Shown one piece after another: positions 16,651 through 24,859 of a stretch of DNA of 53,638 bases. The stretch spans positions 1-53,638 of the forward strand of contig MNYZ01000045.1 in the NCBI GenBank assembly GCA_001873365.1, written 5' to 3'. Source of the DNA: Oscillatoriales cyanobacterium CG2_30_40_61. Its GTDB lineage: Bacteria > Cyanobacteriota > Cyanobacteriia > Cyanobacteriales > Microcoleaceae. The translations under genes were made by a program, and so were the position numbers. Under the pieces are notes generated by a model that made no database searches, was not told the DNA's origin, and saw only the letters and a list, made by a program, of their open reading frames with translations. How positions within the stretch are numbered: the first letter of the stretch is position 1; each line of letters starts with the position of its first letter.

Positions 16651-19020
16651 ATGATACAAGGCGATCGCATTCAACGCCAAATTTTACCCATTCCCGATCA
16701 AACTCACTTCGGACTCACCACCTACGACGCCAAAAATCCCGACACCCACTATCCCCCGATTCGGGATTTACGTCCACCAGCAGGCGCACCCAATGTGCTG
16801 ATTGTCCTGCTAGATGACGTCGGTTTTGGGGCTGCCAGTGCTTTCGGTGGCCCCTGCCATACTCCCACCTTCGAGAAACTAGCATCCCAAGGCCTTAAAT
16901 ACACCCGTTTTCACACCACCGCCCTCTGCGCTCCCACCCGTCAGGCATTACTCACCGGACGTAACCATCACTCCGTCGGTATGGGCAACATCACCGAAAC
17001 CGCTACGGCTGCCCCCGGTCAATGCTCCGTGCGTCCCAACACCAAAGCACCCCTAGCCTTGACCCTGAAATTGAATGGTTACTCAACCTCAATGTTTGGC
17101 AAGTGTCATGAAGTCCCAGTCTGGCAAACCTCGCCGATGGGGCCCTTTGACGCTTGGCCTACGGGTGGGGGTGGGTTCGAGTATTTCTACGGCTTCATTG
17201 GTGGCGAAAACAATCAGTGGGAGCCAGCATTATATGAAGGCACGAGTCCCATTGAACCCCCAGCTACCCCGGAAGAAGGCTATCACCTGACCGAAGATCT
17301 GGCAGATAAAGCGATCAACTGGGTGAGTCAGCAAAAAGCCCTGATGCCCGATAAACCTTTCTTCATGTATTTTGCCCCCGGTGCGACCCATGCTCCCCAC
17401 CATGTCCCCAAGGAATGGATCGAGAAGTACAAAGGCAAATTTGCTCACGGCTGGGATCGACAACGAGAAATTACCTTTGCCAAACAGAAAGAACAGGGGG
17501 TGATTTCCCCCGATGCCGAGTTAACACCCCGTCATGCAGAGATTCCCGCCTGGGATGAGATGGACTCCCAACTCAAACCCGTATTAGAACGGGAAATGGA
17601 GGTGTACGCCGCATTTTTGGAACACACCGACTACCACGTCGGGCGACTGATTCAAACCTTAGAGGATTTGGAAATTCTCGACGATACCCTGGTTTACGTC
17701 ATCATCGGAGACAATGGTGCATCTGCCGAGGGAACAATTCAGGGCGCCTTCAACGAAATGGCGAACTTCAACGGCATGGCTGCCCTGGAAACCCCTGAAT
17801 TCATGGTGTCAAAAATCGATGACTTCGGCTCCCCCGACTCCTACAACCATTTTGGCGTAGGTTGGGCCTGGGCAATGGACACCCCCTATCAATGGACGAA
17901 ACAGGTCGCCTCTCACTGGGGTGGCACTCGCAACGGCACGATTATCCACTATCCCAAAGGCATTGAGGAGAAGGGAGGCATCCGTAACCAGTTCAGCCAT
18001 GTGATTGATGTGGCTCCGACAGTGTTGGAAATGGCGGGTATTCCTGAACCCACAATGGTTAACGGCGTGCTGCAAAGCCCCTATGAAGGGACGAGCATGG
18101 TCTACAGTTTCAACGATGCCCAGGCTCCTGAACGCCATGATGTGCAGTATTTTGAGATGTTTGGCAACCGAGGCATCTACTACAAAGGCTGGAGTGCAAT
18201 TACTAAGCACCGCACCCCCTGGGTCATGGTAGGGCAAACGATGCCACCCTTTGACGAAGATGTGTGGGAATTGTACGACGGTAGCAAAGACTGGACACAA
18301 TTCCATGATCTCTCTCAGGAAATGCCACAGAAATTGTTGGAATTGCAGCGTCAATTTTTGATCGAGGCTGTCAAGTATAACGTTTTACCCCTGGATGATC
18401 GACAAACTGAACGAATTGATCCAACGACGGCCGGGCGACCCTCTCTGGTGAAGGGTGACTCGCAAATTTTCTTTGCTGGCATGGGTCGTTTGTCAGAAAA
18501 CAGCGTGATCAATATTAAAAATAAGTCGTTCTCCATCACCGCCGAGATCGAGATGAAAGACAAACCCGCCAATGGAGTGATCATCGCTCAGGGGGGCAAG
18601 TTCGGAGGCTGGAGCGTCTACGCCAAGGAGGGCAAGCTCAAGTTTACCTATAATGTCCTGGGTATCCATGAATTTCCCGTCGAAGCCACAGCCCCGATTC
18701 CAGATGGGAAACACCAAGTACGGATGGAGTTTGCCTATGATGGCGGTGGTTTAGGCAAGGGCGGCAACGTCACCCTCTATTATGATGGTCAGCCTGCGGG
18801 TGGTGGACGAGTTGAGGCAACCCAGCCGATGATTTTCTCAGCCGATGAAACCACCGACATCGGTTATGAATCCGGTACTCCCGTCAGTCCTGATTACACC
18901 GCCCATAGCAGCAAGTTCACAGGCAAAATTCACTGGGTGCAACTGGATGTGGGCAAGGATGACCACGACCACTTAATCTCTCCTGAAGAACGTCTGAGAG
19001 TGGCAATGGCACGGCAGTAG
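16651..19020 (+). CDS. Arylsulfatase, cysteine-type, with C-terminal lectin/jelly-roll-like domain
   Basis: This 789-residue sulfatase should hydrolyse sulfate esters, scavenging sulfate or attacking sulfated polysaccharides. The metal-binding start NVLIVLLDDVGFG carries Asp55 and Asp56. The active-site signature CAPTRQALLTGR supplies Cys93, Pro95 and Arg97 (C-x-P-x-R), whose Cys must be converted to formylglycine. Further motifs are YFAPGATHAPHH, VYVIIGDNGASAEG and a SHWGGTRNGTI segment. About residues 600-780 form an extra beta-rich domain with repeated Gly/strand patterns, resembling a concanavalin-like fold. No signal peptide is seen. Its codons are markedly richer in C and G at third positions than neighbouring genes, suggesting transfer. 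The anSME gene follows. Confidence 0.93.
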   Translation: MIQGDRIQRQILPIPDQTHFGLTTYDAKNPDTHYPPIRDLRPPAGAPNVLIVLLDDVGFGAASAFGGPCHTPTFEKLASQGLKYTRFHTTALCAPTRQALLTGRNHHSVGMGNITETATAAPGQCSVRPNTKAPLALTLKLNGYSTSMFGKCHEVPVWQTSPMGPFDAWPTGGGGFEYFYGFIGGENNQWEPALYEGTSPIEPPATPEEGYHLTEDLADKAINWVSQQKALMPDKPFFMYFAPGATHAPHHVPKEWIEKYKGKFAHGWDRQREITFAKQKEQGVISPDAELTPRHAEIPAWDEMDSQLKPVLEREMEVYAAFLEHTDYHVGRLIQTLEDLEILDDTLVYVIIGDNGASAEGTIQGAFNEMANFNGMAALETPEFMVSKIDDFGSPDSYNHFGVGWAWAMDTPYQWTKQVASHWGGTRNGTIIHYPKGIEEKGGIRNQFSHVIDVAPTVLEMAGIPEPTMVNGVLQSPYEGTSMVYSFNDAQAPERHDVQYFEMFGNRGIYYKGWSAITKHRTPWVMVGQTMPPFDEDVWELYDGSKDWTQFHDLSQEMPQKLLELQRQFLIEAVKYNVLPLDDRQTERIDPTTAGRPSLVKGDSQIFFAGMGRLSENSVINIKNKSFSITAEIEMKDKPANGVIIAQGGKFGGWSVYAKEGKLKFTYNVLGIHEFPVEATAPIPDGKHQVRMEFAYDGGGLGKGGNVTLYYDGQPAGGGRVEATQPMIFSADETTDIGYESGTPVSPDYTAHSSKFTGKIHWVQLDVGKDDHDHLISPEERLRVAMARQ

Positions 19021-19029
19021 TCCTATTCT

Positions 19030-19057
19030 GTAGAGACGTGCCATGGCGCGTCTCTAC
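19030..19057. repeat. Dispersed palindrome GTAGAGACG...CGTCTCTAC between sulfatase and maturase
   Basis: GTAGAGACGTGCCATGGCGC followed by GTCTCTAC is an almost perfect palindrome, one of the well-known dispersed cyanobacterial repeats. It lies 9 bases after the sulfatase stop and may act as an RNA hairpin that tunes read-through into the maturase gene (inference). Confidence 0.65.
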
Positions 19058-19107
19058 GGGGAATTGAGAGATCATCTATAGTGCAATTTTCAGGATTTCA
19101 TATTACT

Positions 19108-20352
19108 ATGCTGACACTCCCTAAAAACGCGCCTCCTGCTTTTCACCTCCTGGCAAAACCCACGGGGGCGATTTGTAATTTGGATTGTGAGTATTGCTTC
19201 TTTTTAGCCAAGGAGCAACTGTATCCGGGTAGCAAATTTCGCATGACCGATGGGGTCTTGGAGAGCTATATTCAGCAATTGTTAGAATCACACCAAACCC
19301 CCGAAGTTACAGTTGCTTGGCAGGGGGGCGAACCAACATTAATGGGGTTAGAATTTTTTGAGCGATCGCTAGAATTAGTAGAAAAATACAAGAAACCAGG
19401 ACAGCAGATTATTCATACCCTGCAAACCAATGGCACAAAACTTGATGATCCCTGGGGACAATTTTTTAAACAACACAATTTCTTAATTGGACTCAGTGTG
19501 GATGGCCCCCAAGCTTTCCATGATGTCTACCGGGTGGATAAGCGGGGACGGGGTAGTTTTGAACAGGTGATGGAGGGTTGGAAAATATTAAAAAAATATC
19601 AAGTTGATTTTAATATTCTCTGCACCGTTAATGCGGTGAATGGCGATCATCCTGTAGAGGTTTATCGCTTTTTTCGAGATGATTTAGGGGCGGAATTTAT
19701 TCAGTTTATTCCAATTATTGAACGGGTCAGTGAGGACGGTTCAAAGTTGATTCAATCGGGAAACCAAGTAACAGAACGCTCCGTTAAACCGGAACAGTTT
19801 GGGCAGTTTTTAATCGGTATTTTTGATCAGTGGATAGGGCGAGATGTGGGTAAAATTTTTATTCAACATTTTGACGCAGCTTTAGCAAATTGGGTGGGTG
19901 CTCAACCAGGGGTTTGTATCTTTTCTAAAACCTGTGGAACAGCCTTAGCTTTGGAGCATAATGGAGATCTTTATTCCTGTGATCACTTTGTGGAACCTAA
20001 CTATAAATTAGGTAATATTCAGGAAAAACCAATGATCGAGTTAATTGCTTCTGAACAACAACGCCAGTTTGGTCAGGCTAAATTTGATTCTTTACCCAAC
20101 TATTGTCGCACCTGTGATGTACGTTTTGCCTGTCATGGAGGTTGTCCTAAAAACCGATTTATGGAAACCCCAGATGGAGAAGCGGGTTTAAATTATTTGT
20201 GTGCGGGATATAAAGCCTTTTTTACCCATATTAATCAACCGATGACGATGATGGCAGAATTATTACGTCAGGGTCGTTATGCTGATGAAGTGATGCAACT
20301 GTTGGCGAAACAAAAACGACAGCAAAAACCTGTTGGATTTGGTAAGAATTAG
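19108..20352 (+). CDS. Anaerobic sulfatase-maturating enzyme (radical SAM, SPASM domain)
   Basis: This enzyme oxidises the active-site Cys (or Ser) of sulfatases to formylglycine using S-adenosylmethionine. The radical SAM cluster motif CNLDCEYC (Cys 23, 27, 30) lies at the N-terminus, followed by TVAWQGGEPTLMGLEFF and the barrel. The C-terminal SPASM region has CGTALALEHNGDLYSCDHF, CRTCDVRFACHGGCPKNRF and a later Cys, binding two auxiliary clusters. Length (414 residues) fits anSME. I prefer the ATG at 19108 to the GTG at 19081 because family similarity starts with PPAFHLLAKPTGAICN. It lies 87 bases after the sulfatase on the same strand, its obvious substrate. Its base composition is closer to the rest of the window. 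Confidence 0.93.
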   Translation: MLTLPKNAPPAFHLLAKPTGAICNLDCEYCFFLAKEQLYPGSKFRMTDGVLESYIQQLLESHQTPEVTVAWQGGEPTLMGLEFFERSLELVEKYKKPGQQIIHTLQTNGTKLDDPWGQFFKQHNFLIGLSVDGPQAFHDVYRVDKRGRGSFEQVMEGWKILKKYQVDFNILCTVNAVNGDHPVEVYRFFRDDLGAEFIQFIPIIERVSEDGSKLIQSGNQVTERSVKPEQFGQFLIGIFDQWIGRDVGKIFIQHFDAALANWVGAQPGVCIFSKTCGTALALEHNGDLYSCDHFVEPNYKLGNIQEKPMIELIASEQQRQFGQAKFDSLPNYCRTCDVRFACHGGCPKNRFMETPDGEAGLNYLCAGYKAFFTHINQPMTMMAELLRQGRYADEVMQLLAKQKRQQKPVGFGKN

Positions 20353-20386
20353 GTGGGTAATAGATCGCACCCACCCAATACAGAAA

Positions 20387-20974
20387 TTACCAACCAAAAG
20401 CCGAATAAAATTGACTTTCCTCTGAGGGAGATTCCGATACCGTTTCCGCATCGGGATTAACCCGAATTTCTGTACAAAAGGTGGAGGTATTGAACCCACC
20501 AAACCGCTTAACCGCACTGGTTCGCATCCGAATATCTGAACCCATAAACCAGAAACGCTCAATCGCACTCATGGTTTCATATTCAGTAATTAAAATTAAA
20601 GCATCGTCCTCATCCATCTCAAATTGACCCGCCACGGGCATAATTTCCGCATAACCCCGTTCTCTGAGCATTTGACCTTTACGGGGATTTTCCGGGTCGG
20701 GAACAATGGCAAATACCGTTTCTCCCTTATGGTTTTCATCGTCCTTATCCCAAGCCATTTCCCCCGCCCAGGTGACATAGGCTCCCCCGGCAGATAAACT
20801 GGGGTCAACATTGTGCATCTGGCAAATTTCAATCACTCTGGGGTCATCGGCATCTAAGCTGGTGACTTGAATATCTGAAAAGCCTTTTTCAGCTTGTCTG
20901 AAGGCTAAATGGTGGGTTGTCCGTTGCGATCGCCAAGTTCCAGCACTTTTCCGAAAAAATTCTATTGCATCCAT
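20387..20974 (-). CDS. cpcS: Phycobiliprotein chromophore lyase of the CpcS/CpeS family
   Basis: CpcS-type lyases attach phycocyanobilin to Cys84-type sites of phycobiliprotein subunits. The 195-residue product follows the family pattern from the start: MDAIEFFRKSAGTWRSQRTT, HHLAF, GGAYVTWAGEMAWD, FAIVPDPENPRKG, RERGYAEIMPV, LITEYETMSAIERFWF, SAVKRFGGFNTSTFCTEIR. I chose the ATG at 20974, as an ATG eight codons upstream adds non-conserved residues. A substrate cannot be assigned exactly; CpcS-I/CpeS distinctions are subtle. The gene is divergent from nblA, placing chromophore attachment beside phycobilisome degradation. It converges with the sulfatase maturase. Confidence 0.92.
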   Translation of the reverse strand: MDAIEFFRKSAGTWRSQRTTHHLAFRQAEKGFSDIQVTSLDADDPRVIEICQMHNVDPSLSAGGAYVTWAGEMAWDKDDENHKGETVFAIVPDPENPRKGQMLRERGYAEIMPVAGQFEMDEDDALILITEYETMSAIERFWFMGSDIRMRTSAVKRFGGFNTSTFCTEIRVNPDAETVSESPSEESQFYSAFGW

Positions 20975-21069
20975 CACGCTTAAAATTCCTTTAATCACTG
21001 ATATTTCTTGGTTTCATCCTTTATGATAGAGCGATTCTGAGTCTATTTTTAATTTATGTAACAGAGACA

Positions 21070-21168
21070 GGATTTACGCACAAGACCAAAGAAACCGGGT
21101 TTCTGGCCCTAATTTTGCGGATGAAATCTAAGTTTCTCGTTCAGAAACCCGGTTTGGTGCGTAAGTCC
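21070..21168. repeat. MITE-like inverted repeat with ACTTACGCAC-type ends
   Basis: Left arm: GGATTTACGCAC, then AAACCGGGTTTCTG. Right arm, read as reverse complement: GGACTTACGCAC, then AAACCGGGTTTCTG. The two arms thus match over about 26 bases with a small gap and enclose about 30 bases. ACTTACGC-type ends are common in cyanobacterial miniature elements. The AACCCGGTTTCTTAAG copy at about 32.17 kb shares the inner arm. It lies between cpcS and nblA. The rest of this 332-base gap holds the nblA regulatory region. Confidence 0.7.
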
Positions 21169-21217
21169 TAAGATATTAGTTTAAAAATGTGCATTATGGA
21201 CAGATTGTCAAGGACTT

Positions 21218-21235
21218 GTTACGATACTTTACATT
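21218..21235 (+). promoter_or_regulatory. HLR1-like direct repeat upstream of nblA (candidate RpaB site)
   Basis: GTTACGAT, two bases (AC), then TTTACATT matches the high-light regulatory element HLR1, a pair of (G/T)TTACA-type octamers separated by two bases, with a single departure in the first half. In other cyanobacteria HLR1 is bound by the response regulator RpaB, partner of the NblS kinase. A candidate -10 sequence TATAGA follows at 21244-21249. The site is 72 bases before the nblA start. The match is seen by eye; binding is inferred. Confidence 0.5.
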
Positions 21236-21306
21236 TAGTGTGATATAGATAAACTTAGTCAGTCCAAATCCCTTGTGATTTGTACAACTTAGTAGGAGGA
21301 GTGAAC

Positions 21307-21474
21307 ATGGAAACGCCTGCAAACCTCAGTCTTGAACAGCAATTCAAATTACAAATTCTACGAGAACAAGTCAAAAACTTAAATTTAGAACAAGCCCAAG
21401 ACTACCTACTCGAACTCTTACGCCAAAGTATGGTTAAAGATAATCTCCTGCGTCAATGGATTAAAAACCCATAA
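21307..21474 (+). CDS. nblA: Phycobilisome degradation protein NblA
   Basis: NblA is a tiny adaptor that binds phycobiliprotein subunits and Clp chaperones and triggers phycobilisome breakdown during nutrient stress or high light. The 55-residue product METPANLSLEQQFKLQILRE continues with two helices carrying NLNLEQAQDYLLELLRQSMV and the terminal LRQWIKNP, the usual NblA pattern. The ATG at 21307 has an ideal AGGAGG at 21294-21299. An in-frame ATG nine codons upstream has no such site. An HLR1-like element lies upstream. The gene stands alone between cpcS (divergent) and the pst operon (convergent). Confidence 0.95.
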   Translation: METPANLSLEQQFKLQILREQVKNLNLEQAQDYLLELLRQSMVKDNLLRQWIKNP

Positions 21475-21479
21475 ATCAC

Positions 21480-21711
21480 TAGGGGCGAGGCGCGCCCATC
21501 CGTGTCAACGACCGCCGAAAACCCGTGATTACAGCCGAGATCAGATCCCCCTAAATCCCCCTTCCCAAGGGGGACTTTGATCTCCTGTTCCCCCCTTGTT
21601 AAGGGGGGTTAGGGGGGATCATTGACTTGGGATCAGATAGCGCGTGAATTCGGGTTTGAGTGCCTACTTTTAGCGTTAAGTTGACACCAATGGGCGCGCC
21701 TCGCCCCTACA
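21480..21711. repeat. Nested MITE-like element, compact form (copy A)
   Basis: The outer ends are long inverted repeats: TAGGGGCGAGGCGCGCCCAT at the left and ATGGGCGCGCCTCGCCCCTA at the right. Inside lies a second element, 21505-21625, with TCAACGA at one end and TCATTGA at the other. It contains GACCGCCGAAAACC, a CCCCCTAAATCCCCCTT arm and a CCCCCCTTGTTAAGGGGGG arm joined by TTTGATCTCCTG. The inner element is the single-unit version of the element at 27958-28282. No open reading frame of note. It fills the gap between nblA and pstB and may form a terminator for both. Confidence 0.7.
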
Positions 21712-21715
21712 ATGA

Positions 21716-22534
21716 TTATCCAAATCGACCACTCACATATTGTTGAGTGGATTCTTCTTTGGGGTTTTGGAAAATACTTTGGGTATCATCATACTCCACC
21801 AAATAACCAAAACGTTTACCCCCTTCAATCGCTTTAGCATTAAAAAATGCCGTCATGTCTGCAACCCGTGTGGCTTGCTGCATATTGTGGGTGACGATAA
21901 TAATGGTGTAATTTTGTTTGAGTTCGTGGAGTAATTCTTCTACCGATAAAGTCGAAATCGGGTCAAGGGAAGCACAGGGTTCATCCATTAATACTACATC
22001 GGGATTAATGGCGATCGCCCGAGCAATACAAAGCCGTTGTTGCTGACCGCCAGAAAGGGCAAAACCGCTTTGACCCAGTTTATCTTTTACCTCATCCCAT
22101 AATACAGCTTGACGCAGGGATTTCTCAACAATTTCATCTAATTCGGCTTTATTTTTAGCTAATTTATTCACCCGAACTCCGTAGGCAATATTATCATAAA
22201 TCGACTTAGGGAAAGGGTTGGGTTTTTGAAAAACCATCCCGATGCGGCGACGAACTTCTACGGGATCAACATTAGGTGCATACAAATTTTGATTATGATA
22301 GAAAATATTTCCTTTAAGTTTGAATCCTGTAACTAAATCATTGAGACGATTAAAACAGCGCAGAATTGTACTTTTACCGCAACCTGACGGCCCAATAAAA
22401 GCCGTAACTCTATTTTTGGGAATTTCCAAACAAACCCCCCGAACCGCCTTAAAATCCCCGTAATATATATCAATATTTTCGGTTTGGATTACCGTTTCCA
22501 TCTGGGTAGAATGATAGTCATTAGCACCGGACAT
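21716..22534 (-). CDS. pstB: Phosphate ABC transporter ATP-binding protein PstB
   Basis: PstB drives high-affinity phosphate uptake. From the ATG at 22534, preceded by CAGGAGTTAA, the product is 272 residues, the family norm. A longer open reading from 22723 overlaps pstA and adds unrelated residues. Motifs: [12 protein letters not shown], Walker [13 protein letters not shown] with CFNRLNDL, the Q-loop in [21 protein letters not shown], signature [15 protein letters not shown], Walker [14 protein letters not shown], and [10 protein letters not shown]. The C-terminus [10 protein letters not shown] is typical. It is the last gene of pstSCAB; phoU is not in the window. Confidence 0.97.
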   Translation of the reverse strand: MSGANDYHSTQMETVIQTENIDIYYGDFKAVRGVCLEIPKNRVTAFIGPSGCGKSTILRCFNRLNDLVTGFKLKGNIFYHNQNLYAPNVDPVEVRRRIGMVFQKPNPFPKSIYDNIAYGVRVNKLAKNKAELDEIVEKSLRQAVLWDEVKDKLGQSGFALSGGQQQRLCIARAIAINPDVVLMDEPCASLDPISTLSVEELLHELKQNYTIIIVTHNMQQATRVADMTAFFNAKAIEGGKRFGYLVEYDDTQSIFQNPKEESTQQYVSGRFG

Positions 22535-22688
22535 AAAAATTAACTCCTGAAGGTATACAATATCACAAAAATCAAAATCAAGATAGAGTATTTTATTTAA
22601 TATATGCTCTATTTTGAGGATTATTAGAACAGCGTCAGAAAAAAACAAACAACCCACAAACAAAAATTCACAGGTTGAAAGCTCAGAC

Positions 22689-23588
22689 TTAAAACTGTTT
22701 TTGCCGAGTCGCCCAACGAGCAATTATGCTAGTTAATAAAACTAAAACCACAATTACCAAAGACGCAGCCCAGGCAAACTCCTGTAAAACTTGATCAAAT
22801 CCTCTAGCAAATTCAAAAACTAAATAGGCTAGGGATGGGAGAGTTTGAGAAAATATTCCTCCCGGCCAGTTATTAGTATAAACCACAGTAAATAATAGGG
22901 GTGCAGTTTCTCCGGCTGCCCGGGCGACGGCTAAGGTAACTCCAGTTAAAATAGCAGGTAAGCAGGCAGGAAGCACCACTTGTAACACCGTTTGATAATT
23001 AGAAGCACCGACCCCCACCGAAGCCCAGCGAATTTCCTGGGGAACAATTTGTAAGGCTTCATCGGCGGTACGAATAATCGTGGGTAACATCAAAACCGAG
23101 AGGGCAATTGCCCCCGCCATGACTGAAAACGACCCCATTTTCAACACAATAAAACTATAAGCAAACACCCCAGCAATAATAGAAGGAACACCACTTAAAA
23201 CGTTGGTGGTAAATCGAATCCAACGGACAACTTGACCATTTCCCCCAAATTCCGAGAGGAAAATAGCTGCTAGAATCCCAAAGGGAACCGCAATCAAAGT
23301 GGCAATAGAAACGACTTGAATTGTGCCTAGAATTGCGCTGGCAATGCCTCCGGTGGTTTGTCCCGCAGCCGGGGGAAGTTTGGTGAATAAATCTAAATTT
23401 AAACGGGCAGATCCCTTGATAAAAATATAAGACAAAACCGCCACAAGCGGGATCAAGGTAATCACAGTACAAGCCGAGGCAATTCCCGTCATTAAAAATT
23501 CAAAAATATCCCTGTAACTTCTAGGGTTGCGAATTAAACTAAAGTTATTGGCTTCAGAATAATTCGGATCTTTTGTTAGATTTGACAT
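22689..23588 (-). CDS. pstA: Phosphate ABC transporter permease PstA
   Basis: PstA forms, with PstC, the membrane channel of the phosphate importer. The 299-residue product has about six membrane segments with the ABC permease coupling region [20 protein letters not shown] followed by SNYQT. It also shows [20 protein letters not shown] and [14 protein letters not shown], hallmarks of PstA. The first 30 residues are a polar cytoplasmic leader. It starts 70 bases after pstC and ends 154 bases before pstB. Confidence 0.96.
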   Translation of the reverse strand: MSNLTKDPNYSEANNFSLIRNPRSYRDIFEFLMTGIASACTVITLIPLVAVLSYIFIKGSARLNLDLFTKLPPAAGQTTGGIASAILGTIQVVSIATLIAVPFGILAAIFLSEFGGNGQVVRWIRFTTNVLSGVPSIIAGVFAYSFIVLKMGSFSVMAGAIALSVLMLPTIIRTADEALQIVPQEIRWASVGVGASNYQTVLQVVLPACLPAILTGVTLAVARAAGETAPLLFTVVYTNNWPGGIFSQTLPSLAYLVFEFARGFDQVLQEFAWAASLVIVVLVLLTSIIARWATRQKQF

Positions 23589-23658
23589 ACAGAAAAAATA
23601 CTAAATTTTTCAAGCCCATTAGATTCTTCAAAACAGGATTAATTACTCCTGATTCGGA

Positions 23659-24615
23659 TTATTGATATTTCGCTTTAACTTGATTAACAATCCATTCCGC
23701 GGCAATATTAACCAACAGGGTGAGGGCAAATAAAACTAATCCAGCATACATCAAAGCGGAAACCTGTAAACCCGAAGCTTCAGGGAATTGATTCGCCATC
23801 AAAGAAGCAATAGTATTCGCCGGAGCAAAGATAGAAGGTTTCAGATTATTAGAGTTACCAATAATCATGGTAGCTGCCATGGTTTCTCCCATAGCTCGCC
23901 CCAGTCCTAACATAATTCCGCCCACAATTCCAGAAAAAGCAGCCGGAATTAAAACTCGAAAGATTGTCACCCAACGGGTTGCTCCTAAACCCAAAGAAGC
24001 CTGACGTAAATCAGGGGGTAAACTAGCTAAGGAATCCCTAGAAATTGCCGTAATAATTGGCAAAGTCATAATTGCTAAAATCACCCCGGCTGGGAATAGT
24101 CCCGGCCCACCGGGAGGGGTACTAAATAAAGGAATCCAGCCGAAATTTTTATACATGAACATCCCCAAAGGTCTTAATAAAGGAATTAGGACAAAAATTC
24201 CCCAAAGACCATAAACCACACTGGGAATGGCGGCTAACAATTCCACCAGAAAGGTTAAGGCGGTGCGAATCGAAGGCGGAATAAAATCTTCACTCAGGAA
24301 AATTGCTGTCCCCACACCCAAAGGTACGGCGAATAATAGGGCGATGAATGAACTCATTAATGTCCCAGCAATCATGGGAAACGCGCCGTATTGATCTATA
24401 ACGGGGTTCCAATCACTCCCGAATAAAAACCCTAATCCAAACTTTTGAATGGCAGGAATTGCTTGTTGAGCGATGGGAAAACCCAGTAATAATAAGACTA
24501 CAACAATTCCCCAAGCAAAAATTTGTGTTAACCAAACAAACCCTTGATCAAGTTTTTTTTCTATGGGGGAACGAGATTGAGGAATTCCTGTTACATTCTG
24601 ATTTGGTATAGCCAT
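23659..24615 (-). CDS. pstC: Phosphate ABC transporter permease PstC
   Basis: The 318-residue PstC partner permease shows GFGFLFG-type early sequence (FGLGFLFGSDWNPVIDQYGA), LLAAIPSVVYGLWGIFVLIP, coupling loop DSLASLPPDLRQASLGLGAT and GRAMGETMAATMIIGNS. It has about six membrane segments and a cytoplasmic leader of about 25 residues. It follows pstS after a 244-base gap that contains a possible attenuator hairpin, an arrangement that gives more binding protein than permease. Confidence 0.96.
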   Translation of the reverse strand: MAIPNQNVTGIPQSRSPIEKKLDQGFVWLTQIFAWGIVVVLLLLGFPIAQQAIPAIQKFGLGFLFGSDWNPVIDQYGAFPMIAGTLMSSFIALLFAVPLGVGTAIFLSEDFIPPSIRTALTFLVELLAAIPSVVYGLWGIFVLIPLLRPLGMFMYKNFGWIPLFSTPPGGPGLFPAGVILAIMTLPIITAISRDSLASLPPDLRQASLGLGATRWVTIFRVLIPAAFSGIVGGIMLGLGRAMGETMAATMIIGNSNNLKPSIFAPANTIASLMANQFPEASGLQVSALMYAGLVLFALTLLVNIAAEWIVNQVKAKYQ

Positions 24616-24699
24616 ACATCAAATATTGTACACTATTAATTGAAATAAATCAAAACTAAAGGTTAAAACCAATAACCTTGATGATCATTTGTGAACAGA

Positions 24700-24725
24700 T
24701 AAAAACCCTCAACCGGACTAGGGTA
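24700..24725 (-). terminator. Possible attenuator hairpin between pstS and pstC
   Basis: On the minus strand ACCCT, a loop, AGGGT and then TTTTATC form a short stem followed by a T-tract, inside the 244-base pstS-pstC gap. It could release part of the transcripts after pstS. The stem is only five pairs with a ten-base loop, so this is a weak call. A longer imperfect palindrome (GTTTAACC...GGGTTTAAA) lies nearby at about 24.74-24.77 kb. Nothing else is seen in the gap. Confidence 0.35.
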
Positions 24726-24859
24726 AGGAGGCAATTTAAAGTTTAACCTCAACGGGTTTAAATCCCTAAAATGCCATCCTTCGGTGTCTGTTTATAACTT
24801 ACAACTGTCAAGTTGAGTATTAACTAAGCCGGGTTCATCCTGTGAAGGAATTTACCTGA

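Noticed and set aside
17809-18354. 181-residue antisense frame inside the arylsulfatase gene
   Set aside because: It is the shadow of a GC-richer gene with few stops on the opposite strand; the translation has no family pattern, while the sulfatase frame has all motifs.
22535-22723. N-terminal extension of PstB to the first ATG in frame
   Set aside because: It overlaps pstA, has no family similarity, and the ATG at 22534 has a clear Shine-Dalgarno sequence and gives the normal length.
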